64,000 bases of DNA from Apoda limacodes (Eukaryota; Arthropoda; Insecta; Lepidoptera; Limacodidae). Below the pieces are notes generated by a model that did no database searches, had not been told where the DNA came from, and saw nothing but the letters and a program-made list of their open reading frames with translations. The translations under genes were made by a program, and so were the position numbers. The DNA lies in the NCBI GenBank assembly GCA_946406115.1, contig OX291557.1:16772501-16836500 (forward strand), read 5' to 3'. Of this stretch, positions 23,781 through 34,834 are shown piece after piece. Positions within the stretch are counted from its first letter, which is position 1, and each line of letters opens with the position of its first letter.

Positions 23781-24410
23781 TGTGGACAAATCAATACAAT
23801 TTAACTTTTAAGTACTTATAAGTTAGGTGATTGTTTTTGGTTGATATTTATAAGGATACAAAACCTTTTTATTTTTTAAGGTGATGGCATACCCAAACGA
23901 GTTAAGTTTGCAAGAATTTGATTAATTTTGTTACAGTCCTGAAAACACTCTTTAACGTTAATAAAATATAAGTTATAGTTCCAAACATTATGTTATGAAG
24001 TAGATTTGCTAATATTATAATAATTTGGCTATTAAAACTGTTAGAAAAAAATTCTGACACTCTATTTTTGGGCTTTAATTCGAATTATTTGAAAAACCAA
24101 GAGTGATATTCTATTGATTCTTATTTCATAAAATATATATTATATAACCAAGTGAATGTGCTAATTTGATAGTTGTGAATAAATATTTGAATTTTATACC
24201 GACAAAAACCCGAGAAAATCGAGATTTTTAACGTGCCAGCGCCTTCCGTACGCGAAACTGTGTCTCTATGCATGCTTCAATAGTGTATTATGTCTTTGTA
24301 CACTGGTCGAAACTTAAGCAATCCATAGCTATGGCAGCGAACACCAGAAATTAATTGAAATTGTCACCAGTTTTTTAAAGAGGAATAATAAAATAAATAG
24401 ACATCTGCTA
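23781..24410. other. AT-rich, nothing recognised
   Basis: No gene, hairpin or repeat identified. Confidence 0.5.
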
Positions 24411-24658
24411 GTTGCCTATATTGTTTAGCCAGAAAACTAAGACAAACACAATACATTTTAATGTAATGGTTTCGCTGTTTTATTTATTAGATATTCAATG
24501 TCACCATCATACTGCTTACCTACTAAATAATTTCCAAGAATACCAAACAATTCCCCGAGGACCAGACAATTACAAACCTAAAAAGAAAACTGTCGCAAAA
24601 ACACAAGATCAATTCCAACACTTGCAATTAAAGGATCCTGTAATTAAATCTAGGCGTG
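24411..24658 (+). other. Open stretch upstream of the CpG block, doubtful
   Basis: A plus-strand frame (24,412-24,702) contains an ATG at about 24,465 and runs about 79 codons from there. Its second half is basic and Gln/Lys/Arg-rich. No domain is recognised. It ends inside the CpG block, and stops are rarer there, so chance is the simpler explanation. Confidence 0.2.
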
Positions 24659-24659
24659 G

Positions 24660-25000
24660 CCAGGCGTTAATGAGGGACGCACATAGGCGGCGGCATCCGT
24701 AATCAACATTAAAGATTGGCGGGAGATGCGGATCCCCCGCGCCCATACCCCTCATTACTTATACAAAATACTTAAGACGCGCGTCGTCCCGCTCTCCGCG
24801 CTAATAGCTCGCGCCCACTCTCTATCGCCGTCCCGCTTCGCCCCCTGCGCGACTGTAATTAAGCCTTCGCCTCGCCTCGGCTCGCGCGGCGGCACGCCCC
24901 CTGCGGGGGGTACGGGGGCTCCGCTGCGCCGACGGGGGGTACGCGGACGACTCGGCGCGCAGTGTGCCGGCGACCGTTGACAGTGGAGTGCCGTGCGTGT
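24660..25000 (+). promoter_or_regulatory. CpG-rich promoter candidate
   Basis: About 340 bp of very CpG-rich sequence in an AT-rich window, with sharp edges. It carries GCGCGTCGTCCCGC, CTCGCCTCGGCTCGCGCGGC and two copies of CGGGGGGTACG about 30 bp apart (24,902 and 24,932 areas). Near its right edge are initiator-like CAGTG words (24,960-24,964 and 24,981-24,985). The next 260 bases look like an insect 5' leader, so I infer rightward transcription starting near 24,961. Open frames across it on both strands arise from lack of stops. It could instead be a strong enhancer or start on the other strand. Confidence 0.5.
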
Positions 25001-25223
25001 TACCGTAACGATACAAGCTTGCACCAACGACACAACTTTAGTTCCTCATTAACACTTACCGCGAGTGTATTTGGTGTAAAAAGAAAGTTTTCTGTGCTTT
25101 GACTGATTATTACTGAAGTGTCGTTCGAGTTTTCTCTTATTTGGATATTGGACAAGTGATATAAAGTGACTGTGCGTGCTATGCCGCAACGAGTTTAACT
25201 GCGTTCTGCGGGCAATGCTCAGA
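24961..25223 (+). other. Possible non-coding first exon / 5' leader
   Basis: Composition shifts from CpG-rich to a leader-like mix with AAGTGATATAAAGTGACTGT, GTGTAAAAAGAAAG and TACTGAAGTGTCGTTCGAG. ATGs are few: the one at 25,181 gives a five-codon frame and the one at 25,215 a 17-codon frame, so this would be leader or lncRNA, not coding. A candidate end is CAGAG|GTTTTT at about 25,223. That donor is weak, and the true boundary is not determined. What gene it might serve cannot be told from the window. Confidence 0.3.
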
Positions 25224-28200
25224 GGTTTTTATTTTAGTTTTCTAATAGGAATATCTATTATATATTAAGGGTTTTTTTTTATTATAATGCTTCTTATTAG
25301 TTTTTTTATGAGTAAACATAACATCTTCATCTTATTAATTGGACGTGTCAAGTTTGAATTTTTGTTCAAAGTTTTCGTTACAAAGCTCGGAGGCAAGCTT
25401 GAAATTATATTGGCCCATAAAAAGTTTGATAAATATTAATTAATAAATGAAAAGTTAATTAAAAAGATTTTTTTTCTAGCTTAAGAAGAATATTTTTGTC
25501 AATATATTGAAAACCCGGTAATTAAATAAATGAAATCTTATGAGATATTAGCTAGGGAGTAATAGCATACCTGATTATTACTGCTGATATATTAGTAGAT
25601 TTATTTGAGTAGGTATTTAGTCTAATAAGAAATATATTAGATCATGTAGATATGTGCATATCAAAAAGGAATTCAGGCACAATTAAAAATAATAAGTAAA
25701 CGAAAAGCCTACATGCTATCCTAAAATGCAAAATCCAGTCTGTTCTCTTTTTGCATTTACCCGTTAAGTAATTTTTACCGTTCTTTGAGACTAGTTAAAA
25801 AAATATAAATAGATACACTTCCCTATTTGTATGTCCTGTTGCGGAATATCTATCTATTATATATAATATTATGGTTAACTTAAAAACACTTGCTGTAGAT
25901 AACATTGGCACACAACAACAAACAATTAGGATGCAAGCAGTTATAATAATAACTAAAACCAACTTGAAAAATTAGGATTAAATTTTCAATTATAAAATTC
26001 GATTTTATTTAAAAAAAAAAACACTTTTAAATGTTTCAGAAGCTCTCCTCATAATCAATTGTCATGCAACTAGGTACCATTTTAAATTTCAATCCAATAA
26101 CTAATTAGATGTGTGAACTTTTAAAATATTAATATATTTCTTTAATGTGGCATATTTATTTCCCACATTAGGTACTTACATTTTTGTAGTGAATTAATAA
26201 TTTTAGTGTTCATAAATATTTCCTGATAAGATGTAATGTCAAGGCTAAGCTTCAAACTTTTACTACTTAAAAAATACCTATTATTTAATCTATACGACTG
26301 AACAATATTAAAACTTAGATAATGATAAACGTAAGTAGAAGAAGTAGTACTACAAATACATATTAACGAACAAAGTGTTTGCCTAAGATTACCTATCATG
26401 CTTTCATGTTTCTAAGTTTAAAATTTTAAATTGTTAAGTACTATTAGTAAGATCTTAGTTAGCTTGTATTTCCTATTTATCTAAGTAGATGTAAGTTAAT
26501 ATTAAAAAAAAAATTGAAAGGGTAGAAAACGAAGTAATTCGGATAGGTACCTTTTTCTTTAGCTGTAAACTTAGTGTCTAACTTGAATAATATCTTTACA
26601 ACAATTTACTCTCTATTACCCTATATACCTATGTAGAAGATATAAAAATTTATAGATACCTATTTGATAAACTAATAAAACATTTCTAATATTTTGATAC
26701 AAACTGATTTATTTTGCTATTCTATGATTGTTTTTACAAGTCACAAATTCTTAGATGACATCTCATTTTTGAAGTAATTCAACATTTTTTTGAAAATAGC
26801 AGAAAGTCGTTAGCGAAAAATAATATATAAATTGATTTTTAGTTAACCCTGTTTCTCTTCTATTTAATTATTATTTTTACGTAATAAGGTGTCATAAACT
26901 ATGTTTTAATAATAACGTTTAACGCAAATACATTGTAAACTTAATTATGTTGTTGTTACCTAATTAACATTCTTAACATACCTAACCAATACACGTATGA
27001 AAAAGTACCTACCTTCTTTAAAAGTGTTAATGTTTAACCTAAATCTTATTATGAGCATAAGTTCAGTATATTTTAGTATCTAATTTGATTTTATTAAACC
27101 AAGCCGCACAATTTTAAATACTTATTGGAATAAAATTTATTTAGAATCTTCATTAGTAGGTATTGTTAATTTCAATAAAATATTTTAGTTCTTACTACCT
27201 ATAAACACATGTTGTATCTACCTATGTTATGGTTTAGACAGTAACAGAAAGGATTAGACGTCTAATCTAGTTTTGCCTACAACTTATAGACCACTAGTCA
27301 TTATTAGGATGCGTTTCCTGTGGGAACTCACGATCAGGATAAAATCCTATATATTTATTTAGATCAATTTTTATCTGTGTGCTAAAGTTTACGATATTCC
27401 TTTACCTGTTTATGTGTTATTGAGTAACAGACATCTTTACAAACCCACATTTATGTATAACACTAGCTTTTATACCACGCTATTACCCGCGCGATCTAAC
27501 TTTTCCAAAAATTCTTTCAGACGTCAATTTTTATTTACATCTAAAAGTCTATATGGCAATTTTCATGGTTTTATTTACAAAAATAACCAGTTTCACATAG
27601 CAAAAATATTATCTACTTTCATATAAACTATCAATTCCTATTTCAGCCCATTTTGGTGTGAATTGCGCAAAATCCTTTCTTATTGAAGATATACTTACGT
27701 CATAAAAGAAATCTGCGTTCAATATTATATACTTCCTACATATTTTATTAATTATGAAAAATATTAATGTATTAGGAATTAGGGAAATATAGGATTAATA
27801 TACTTATTATGAAAAATATAAAGAAAAGCTCAGAGTAACGGTTCTATTTTTTAATCTAGTAGGTAATGTAGTAGGTATTAAAATATGAGGTAGAGAAGAG
27901 AGCATCATAGCATGAAGGTCCTAGAATCAAAATCCCAGGAACATAGCTTTTGTGTAACTGTGTTTCTACAATAACTGAGGGTAAACGTTTATTGCGTGTC
28001 AGATTTTCTTGCAGAAAATCAAGGTTAATAACCTATATTTTGGGTCTATACTAATCAGTAACTAGTACATATATCAATTGCATTACTGTGTTACTTGTTT
28101 AAACATGTGACAATATTCAATACAATAGAGGCAGCCATTTTGCTTCTGTAGATCATTTTTCCACTCGGCGATCGATATTCGGATCGATTCATTAATCAAA

Positions 28201-29559
28201 ACGACCTTAGATTGATATCATTGATCGCAAACAGCATTTAATTTATTATGGGCAAGAAAATATAATTGATTTAGGTGCGTAGGCGCAAGCGTTCATTGCA
28301 AATAAAATAATAACAATGGCGCCACTAAAGAATAGAAATTGATTTATTTTCATTATTTATGTTTTATTTGGAGACATATCGAATGTTGTTACGTAGGAAT
28401 AGAAAGCAGGTATGCAGTTTCTGAGTACCTTAATTTATAATATACGCTATGTTAGTTAAAATAGTACCTACTACCTGTTTAAATTACCAACCATTGTGGC
28501 ACATACAGTTTAATTAAATTTATTAATTATATTAAATATTTTTTCGGCCTGTTTAATAAAATTGTGCTCGACACCCAAAAAATAGGCTTTTTTAACTTTG
28601 AAGCAATCCCAAATACATATCTATACGTAGGTATAGATACTGATAATTTCCATTTCCATATTGCTTTCACTTAACACTACAGCCATGCCTTGGACACTTC
28701 ATACGGAAATTACGTTATTTGTGACTACTAACACTACCAAACGATATCACGTGTGTTTATATAAATATGTGTGCATATTTTATACGAGCAGTAATGTGGT
28801 CTTTATAGAGGGGAGGTGAGGTTGACCATAATGTAAGAAGTTGTATTACTTATACCGTGCCAAGACCTTAGAACATGTTGATCAACATAAACAATTGTTA
28901 AAATTAAATTCAAATTAAATTTATTTTCAGTTTTTGTTACATATGGGTATGTTAATTAAAATAAACATTTAAGGTAAAGTTTTAAACATTTTTGAAATGG
29001 AAGCCCAGACGAGAATTTATTTATAACGTCTTGATTTAAACATTGATTTATCAAAAACAATCAATAGATTAACTAACAAATATGTGACTGTGCATAAATG
29101 AAATATACCTTAATATTTTTATAAATTATAGGTATATTTAGTTTATCATTGCCTTTCTTACTGATGAAAGCTATAGGTACCTACTATTGTCAAGTAGGTA
29201 ACTGAAATATGAGCTTACAGAATAAAATTATACAAGAAAAATACAAACACTTTAATATTCATATAAAGCTTTTTAGTTTATTATTTTTACTAATAAAAGT
29301 TGTACACAATAGAAAGCGAATCTTGATTATTAGTACCTACCTTGTTTTTGTAACTAAGTAACTCTGTTAGGTAAAATATTATATAGGTAGGTAAGTAATA
29401 ATGAGGCAGGATATGTTTTCAAATAATTATAACTATCTGTTTACGTGTTATTTTAAAATTAAGAATCAATTTTTCATTAAAAGTTTGCTTTGTGTACCTA
29501 AGCCTTTATTATATTTTAATATGAAGTTATCATAAACTATGAATATACAAGGTCATCTA
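25224..29559. other. Long AT-rich stretch, possible intron
   Basis: No gene. A patch at 27,460-27,490 (ACTAGCTTTTATACC... CCCGCGCG) may be another decayed start of the ACTAGCT family. At 28,160-28,200 there are clustered ATCGAT-type words (CGATCGATATTCGGATCGATTC), reminiscent of DREF/BEAF-type sites. Frames at 26,142-26,399 and 27,414-27,626 are AT-driven. If the CpG block is a promoter, this would be the first intron. Confidence 0.45.
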
Positions 29560-29682
29560 CGGAGTTTCTTGCCGGTTTTTCTCGGTAGTAAAATTATTCC
29601 GAACCAGTGGTAAAGTTTATTAAATTAATTAGTAAACTAACGATTCAAAAGTGCTGTTTAAAAATTGACTTGAATAAAATAA
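29560..29682 (+). repeat. TTCTTGCCGG...GACTTGAATAAA repeat
   Basis: Reads GAGTTTCTTGCCGGTTTTTC, TCGGTAG, TTCCGAACCAGTGGTAAAG, GATTCAAAAGTGCTG and GACTTGAATAAAATAAGTTT. This is the most complete of three copies in the window and runs from the CTTGCCGG core to the GAATAAA tail. The polyadenylation-like AATAAA near its end suits a retroposed 3' end. Confidence 0.75.
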
Positions 29683-30261
29683 GTTTGGAATCCTATGTGG
29701 AAAATGTAATTAATAAATCTATAGGTATATTGAGTATAATTTATACAGAGAAAACAATATTTTTTATACACATAGTAAATATGTAGATATAGTTATGTAT
29801 ATATTTGTAAATACATTTTTTGTAGGGAACAGTGTAAAAAAATCTTTTTTTGCTATTTTCAAAAGATTCAATTAGTAGGGTGCCGACGCGACGTAAAATA
29901 TAGGCTGTAATAGGTAAGTACCTTAAAATAAAAATAATAATAAGAACAGAAAAAACACATAGGTACCTATAGACACAATTCCAGAAAAATTGTTAGGAAA
30001 CTAAAATGGAGTCAACTTTTGAATTAGGTATGAATTATTTATTTGTATGTAACTAAATCACTTGAATGCCTTTTCAGTGTACGTGTTTTTACGAGAAGTT
30101 GTTTGTCATTTATATATGTTAATAAATACTGTTGAGTCGCCGCTACCTATTTACCTATTCAACTACGGGAAATGTCGATTTTTACTCTAAATAAAAAATA
30201 GTAAAATAGTAACTGATACACTAAATGTAAACTGGCTTTATACTTAATGAAAAATTTTTAA

Positions 30262-31071
30262 AAACCAGCCAAGTGCAAGTTGTACTTGTGTAATTAAGGG
30301 TTCTGTACCACCATTGAATGCACGGGGCCGGCTCGCACTTGATGAGTATTTATTTACTGTGATCGTCTTAAGGTTAAAGCTTCTATGTATTATCACTATT
30401 ATGATAGAGGAAAAACCAACAATAGCTTTTTTGTAAGTAGAATCCCCTTAAATTTTTACTTTTTGTTTTTTTTTTCTATTATTTGTCAGGAAATCCGCCA
30501 TATATTTTGTGAAAATTAGTGGAAATTTGAGCGGACCAGGGTCTAAGCCCTTTTTTTGCTAAGGAAAGGCAAGTGCCCACGTAGTGAGAAATTCCAAAGG
30601 TTAAGCCAAAAGCAAGCAACATAACCATATTTTGCGTTGTTGGGTGCGCAAAAGGTAAAAGAGTTTGGCCGGTTAAAAAATATATTCTTTAACTCAGCTG
30701 AGGGTAGAAACTGGGGTCCAATATGACATCGATTTCTTGGCAAAAATTCGTTTGTTTTAGATGAAGCTAAATGCAAATCTTTTATTAGTTTTTTTTTAAT
30801 TCCAAGATGGCGGTTCTAATATGGGGCCCATTTTTTGGCAAAATTATTCTATATTAAGTCAAACACAGAGAAGTTCTACCTACTACCACTATGTATAGGT
30901 ATTTATATATATATATATACTATTAATATTATGCGTGATTTTCCGTTTACGGATAAATAAAATTCGGGTATGTTTTCGAGGTTAAGATAGGTTTTCGAGG
31001 TTAAGATAACCTGGCTTAGAAAATAGGGCTCCGTTGGAACCTTTCAGGTTTTGTACGGAATCCTAAAAGTA
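30262..31071 (+). repeat. GCCAAGTGCG element with a large insertion or divergent centre
   Basis: The start is AACCAGCCAAGTGCAAGTTG with AAGGGTTCTGTACC (30,262-30,310). The expected closing block ATAGGGCTCCGTTGGAACCT, GTACGGAATCCTAAAAG lies at 31,023-31,070. In between are sequences I cannot match to the family, and a 19-bp tandem duplication (TTTTCGAGGTTAAGATAGG, about 30,973-31,010). The two ends may come from one element with an insertion or from two copies. The 77-codon minus frame at 30,543-30,776 is not a gene. Confidence 0.55.
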
Positions 31072-31390
31072 ACACTCTATGACTTACACTATTTACCGTA
31101 GAACCAAACTACCTGATATGTAATTAGGTATTTGAGTAATTAAAGATATGTGCCTAAACAGATTTACAATCTTACTTCGTTTGTACCTACTTTTTTAATG
31201 TTTAATGTCTTATTTGACATAAATGCACCTAGGTACCAGGTGATAAGGTACCTAAATCAATAAATCTTTAATTTTTTATATTTAAAAGATATATTTTTAT
31301 TTAAAAGAGCGAAAATAAAATCAAGTAAAAACGATAGTCGAAAACTAGTTATGTACGAATTAGTTTTTGTTTTTTTTAATTAATTAACAT
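31072..31390. other. AT-rich, nothing recognised
   Basis: No reading frame or repeat of note. Confidence 0.5.
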
Positions 31391-31740
31391 TTTTTTTTCT
31401 ACCACTAAGGTGACAAACAAGCTTACGGTCCGCCTGATGGTAAGCGGTTACCGTAGCCTATAGACGCTTGCAACACCAGCGGTGTCACTCGCGCGTTGCC
31501 GACCCTTAAAAAATCCTTCTTGAAGAAACCCATATTGTAGTCCTTAGAGAAAATCTCGGCAAGGAGCTCATTCCACAACAAGCGGTACACTCCTTGTGCA
31601 AGCGGTAAAACACACACAGGGAGGCAAAGTCTCTCCTCAGGCTTAAGGGCTCGATACGGCAAGTGAGTTTAGGATCGTCGACAATTCTCACAGCCAGTCG
31701 TTGAACCGAGTATTCGGTATCGAGCAATAAACTTTAGTAT
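31391..31740 (-). pseudogene. Broken C-terminus of a non-LTR retrotransposon reverse transcriptase
   Basis: On the minus strand one frame carries EYSVQRLAVR and RRDFASLCVFYRLHK. Another frame continues with LLWNELLAEIFSKDYNMGFF and KKDFLRVGNARVTPLVLQAS. This 'RR..ASLCVFYRL ... WNELP..F...YN...FK' order is typical of the extreme C-terminus of jockey-like LINE ORF2 proteins. The frame change and a missing stretch between the parts show a frameshift plus internal deletion. The 3' untranslated end follows (CTACGGTAACCGCTTACC, TTTGTCACCTTAGTGGT) and ends in an A-run, seen as T at 31,391-31,399. 5'-truncated and inactive. Confidence 0.8.
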
Positions 31741-31833
31741 AAAGAAACATTAGGTTTAATATATTATTGTTGAATATAATAACTGTAGGAAACGAATTTT
31801 AATTGCAAATGGGTAATTTATGTGTCACCACAA

Positions 31834-31850
31834 CTAGCGCCATCTGTTAG
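31834..31850 (-). promoter_or_regulatory. CTCF-like motif
   Basis: Minus-strand AACAGATGGCGCTAG contains AGATGGCGC, the preferred insect CTCF core. The word GCGCCATCT also occurs within insect repeats, so the match may reflect repeat ancestry and not an insulator. Confidence 0.3.
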
Positions 31851-32049
31851 GCGGTAGCCGAACTAAAAGTTATCGGCCTGGGAAAGCGCCGCTGTACGAT
31901 TCATCAGAGGTTCTTCACAGATAAGAGCAATCGTGACGGCTTGTTGAGATCGACTAGAGACAGGAAGATAACATTAGTTGTCTCAGGATATAACATATAG
32001 CTAACTGTATAAGTGTGTAAGTTTTCTTTTACTTTAACTGTTGGTACGT

Positions 32050-32336
32050 ACAGTGTAAAAAAGTTTTCTGACCCGGGAGCCTATTGGAAACAGTCTCGAG
32101 CTACTCGGACTCTGGGATTCAAGACAAGAATGTTTAGAAGTCTGAACTACCTCTCGAAACCGGTGAATGTACTTGCATACATTTTTCTTTTAAATTCATA
32201 GTCCGAAAAGCTCGAGACTGTTCCCAATAGGGTCCCCGGTGGTCAAAAATCATAACTACAGTTGCTAAATAAAAATTGTGTGAACTTACAAGACACTAGC
32301 GACCATACACCTGGTGAGAAAAGTTTGTTGCACTGT
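32050..32336. mobile_element. Inverted-repeat element C carrying a nested inverted-repeat insert
   Basis: The outer ends are ACAGTGTAAAAAAGTTTTCT (left) and, reverse complemented from the right, ACAGTGCAACAAACTTTTCT. The right flank (32,240-32,336) matches, in reverse orientation, the uninterrupted element at 18,507-18,639. Removing about 170 bp (32,071-32,240) from this copy leaves roughly the length of that element. The sequence at the junction, CCACCGGG, is continuous in the 18-kb copy and split here. This is direct evidence of nested insertion, or of a composite unit. Confidence 0.7.
32071..32240. mobile_element. Nested palindromic insert with 40-bp inverted ends
   Basis: The first 40 bases and the reverse complement of the last 40 agree at about 35 positions, with a core of CTATTGG.AACAGTCTCGAG. 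CCGGG words flank the insert on both sides and may be the target duplication. No coding content. The right half recurs at 13,407-13,489. Confidence 0.65.
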
Positions 32337-32490
32337 ACCTTTATATAGTAGAAGATTATTAGGTATTCTTCCAAGTATTTGGAAAAATATCATACCTAAC
32401 TGTAACAATAACAGCATAAGTCAAAAGTGATGAATGAGAAAGGTGATGATAACTACAATGCACTATATTTTATTAGCAAGCAATTAGTAT
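32337..32490. other. Short AT-rich spacer
   Basis: Nothing recognised. Confidence 0.5.
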
Positions 32491-32605
32491 GTCTTTTTTA
32501 TATACCACTAAGATTGCAAACAAGCTTACGGTCCGCTATGTGTTAAGCGGTCACCGCAGTCTATGGACGCTTGCAACCACACGATGTGCATGTCTGCGCA
32601 TTTGT
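32491..32605 (-). repeat. 3' end of the jockey-like LINE, second copy
   Basis: Minus strand: GGTTGCAAGCGTCCATAGAC, TGCGGTGACCGCTTAAC, GCGGACCGTAAGCTTGTTTG, CTTAGTGGTATA and an A-run. It matches the 3' end of the element at 31,391-31,740 and lies about 0.75 kb from it in the same orientation. Only the last 110 bp are present, a typical severe 5' truncation. Confidence 0.75.
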
Positions 32606-33285
32606 TCTCGTAACTCGTGCCAAACTATAACTTCTATGTCTCCAAATATTTGTACAAACGTTTGAAGCTATAAGCAAAGCGCCTGTATGAGAAAGCTCAG
32701 CCATCAACTTTGCTTCTGAATGACGTATCACGATAAATCATACATCCTAGTAACTGTAATCCACTTAAGATGGATGAGATAAAAAACGAATACACCAACA
32801 AACAAGACGATGTTCAAATTTCAAAAATGATTGTTTTGGATTTCACCTTTTTTTTTTTTTCATATTTCAGAAATATGTACTAGGTTGCTTATATGTACAG
32901 ACACCAAGTCGGTTACAATTTTACTTTAGGTAGATTCTATAGGTAGACAGATGATTATAACTCAGTAACTGCTATTTAATCATATTAAGCATTATTATTG
33001 TAACAGAAATAAGTAGTACATATTTTATACTGATAAACTAATTCAAATTTTATTTAAACAAAATATACCGAATCAATTCAAAAACTTCGTTTTAAAAATA
33101 CAATAAATTGATAAATCCGTTGAGTTCTTTCCGAAAAACCGTTAGGTAGGTATACATATATGTAACCGTTAACGGTGTCCGAATTTAGAAGTCCATTTTC
33201 CAGTTTAGCACAATTTATCAATGCTTAGCAACATCAATAACAATTTTTCGACAATTTCGTACGTGCTTATATGGGCAGGGTACAT
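32606..33285. other. AT-rich, nothing recognised
   Basis: It contains a 12-bp perfect palindrome ACCGTTAACGGT at about 33,163, which is not significant alone. No gene. Confidence 0.5.
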
Positions 33286-33289
33286 AATT

Positions 33290-33640
33290 TGTTTCCGGTG
33301 TGCACGGCGCGTGTGCTAGGCACGACAAACTATTACATTCAAAGCGCTAGCACGATTTGCATTTGAAATATTTCTGGTTGGCTCGCGCCTTTGGGACGTA
33401 CAATGCCTTCGGGAGGGACGCGAGAAACTTAATAATAGATAACTATGTATGTTACATATCAAATTTCGTGGTACATTTTTCAGCGGCTCGTGCCTGAGAT
33501 TTCTTTTTACCGCGTCCGATAAATAGGGGACGGGTCGTGACGCACGTGCGACGAGAATAACCGCGTATCTGATTTCTAGTATACTATATAAACAGATAAT
33601 ACAAGAAAGTAGTTACTTGTCATAGGTTAGGAGCCATTAA
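33290..33640 (+). promoter_or_regulatory. CpG-richer patch with TATA-like site
   Basis: Words such as GCACGGCGCGTGTGC, GGCTCGCGCC, GGGACGCGAG, CCGCGTCCGATAAATAGG and GACGCACGTGCGACG stand out against the AT background. A TATA-like CTATATAAAC follows at 33,584-33,593. No convincing initiator or leader is seen 25-35 bp downstream, so enhancer is as likely as promoter. Confidence 0.3.
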
Positions 33641-34262
33641 TGCAATGACTGAGTGTTTATTACGTAACTTTACACTGGTAAATTATTCTAGTTTTTCTTT
33701 AAAACGCCTAATGCCCAATACTGACTTAGGTATTTCTTATAGTTTCTGAGGAACTGACAATGTTTTGTATATATATTATTTTGTCATTGGTCTTTTATTT
33801 TACCACTTATTACTTACACATACTTCCACATAGATATGTATATAAAGCCACGTGTTACGTCGATAGGCTCACCCCTTGTCACGCAGGACTAGTGGTTGGT
33901 GCAAAAGAAGCCGTCTCTCACATTATGCTGTGGGTGTGGGTCCAGCCAGTTTCCCCACTTCTAGGGAAAGAACCGTAACCGTACAAACTTATCATAACTT
34001 TTGAAATTCCCGTCAGTGTATCTTCTTTGTCTTAACAACGGTCTTTCCTAATCTACGTTCTAGAGCTTAAGGCAGGTACTTTTCACTTCTATACTTCTAA
34101 TGCTACCTGATTATACTTTTTCCTTTACTATACTTAACATTCACTATCACAAAAACTACTTTTTCGACGTGCATTACTTGGTTTTTATTTTCGCACTCAG
34201 TTTGACTTTTTATCATAGCTAACTGTCTAGATATACCTTAGTCACACTTTGTATGGAACTTA
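33641..34262. other. Mixed sequence, no gene recognised
   Basis: A 72-codon plus frame (33,760-33,978) spans a GC-richer block at 33,865-33,975 (GCTCACCCCTTGTCACGCAG, GTGGGTGTGGGTCCAGCC). This resembles a dispersed lepidopteran repeat that I recall but cannot name. No other structure was seen. Confidence 0.4.
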
Positions 34263-34398
34263 CATCTAATTACGAAATTAAATTAGATAAACCTTGCATC
34301 TAATTACGAAATTAAATTAATTAAAACCTGCATCTAATCATGAAATAAAACTAATTAAACATATAATCTAATTGCGAAATGAAATTTATTAATAATCC
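34263..34398 (+). repeat. 34-bp tandem repeat, four copies
   Basis: Units begin at 34,263, 34,297, 34,331 and 34,365, exactly 34 bases apart with no indels. Each begins (C/A)ATCTAAT(T/C)A followed by a GAAAT(T/A)AA-type core. Units 1 and 2 are nearly identical through their first 24 bases, and units 3 and 4 are more diverged. An uninterrupted period with graded divergence points to a small local minisatellite. Confidence 0.85.
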
Positions 34399-34449
34399 AA
34401 CGTTGCTATGGCGTAAAGTAGCACAGGAAGATGCTTTTGTTTTACTTAC

Positions 34450-34648
34450 TTATTAAATAATTTGCCGCGAGGTGTTTCGGACAAGACGGACTGGTTCCGC
34501 CAAGGCCAGCCGTCGAACTTGCTGCCACACACCGCTCCTTGCTGTGCGACCATTACCAGAATCAACACGCAATCGATCACGCGATCAAACGAGCGATCGC
34601 GTAAATTGTCGCTACATTTGCTTTTAATCACTGATTTATCTCAAACTG
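34450..34648 (-). other. Candidate minus-strand coding exon (unrecognised)
   Basis: On the minus strand this segment lies between a good acceptor (CTAATTTTTTTATTTAACAATCAG, spanning 34,649-34,672) and a perfect donor GTAAGT (34,449-34,444). After an early TGA it is open to the donor, with GC-rich third positions unlike the surroundings. Within it a hydrophobic run (VIDCVLILVMVA) is followed by QQGAVCGSKFDGWPWRNQ, suggesting a signal peptide or membrane segment. The first in-frame ATG lies inside that run, so any start would have to be internal or in an upstream exon. The plus strand is also open here, so a CpG-rich regulatory patch is a real alternative. I do not recognise the protein. Confidence 0.3.
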
Positions 34649-34805
34649 ATTGTTAAATAAAAAAATTAGGGACATAATTTTTTTCTGATTAAGGGTAGAA
34701 TTAGCGCACAGAAATTAAGCCTTAACGTTTCTTTACCCGACTCCATATAAAGTTATGGCAGTGTTATGTTTTCATACTAATAATTTACCATCACGATACT
34801 TAGGT

Positions 34806-34834
34806 ACTTACCTGAAGGGGTGGTATGAGATATT
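34806..34834 (-). promoter_or_regulatory. Acceptor/donor motif (CCCCTTCAG|GTAAGT) at the SINE end
   Basis: The SINE's pyrimidine-rich 3' terminus CATACCACCCCTTCAG abuts GTAAGT (34,811-34,806) in flanking DNA. It scores as both splice acceptor and donor on the minus strand. Its origin is explained by the SINE, so it is weaker evidence for a host intron than it first looks. Confidence 0.25.

Noticed and set aside
24726..25033. Overlapping Arg/Pro/Ala-rich frames on both strands in the CpG block
   Set aside because: GC-rich DNA has few stops; the frames lack start context and known domains.
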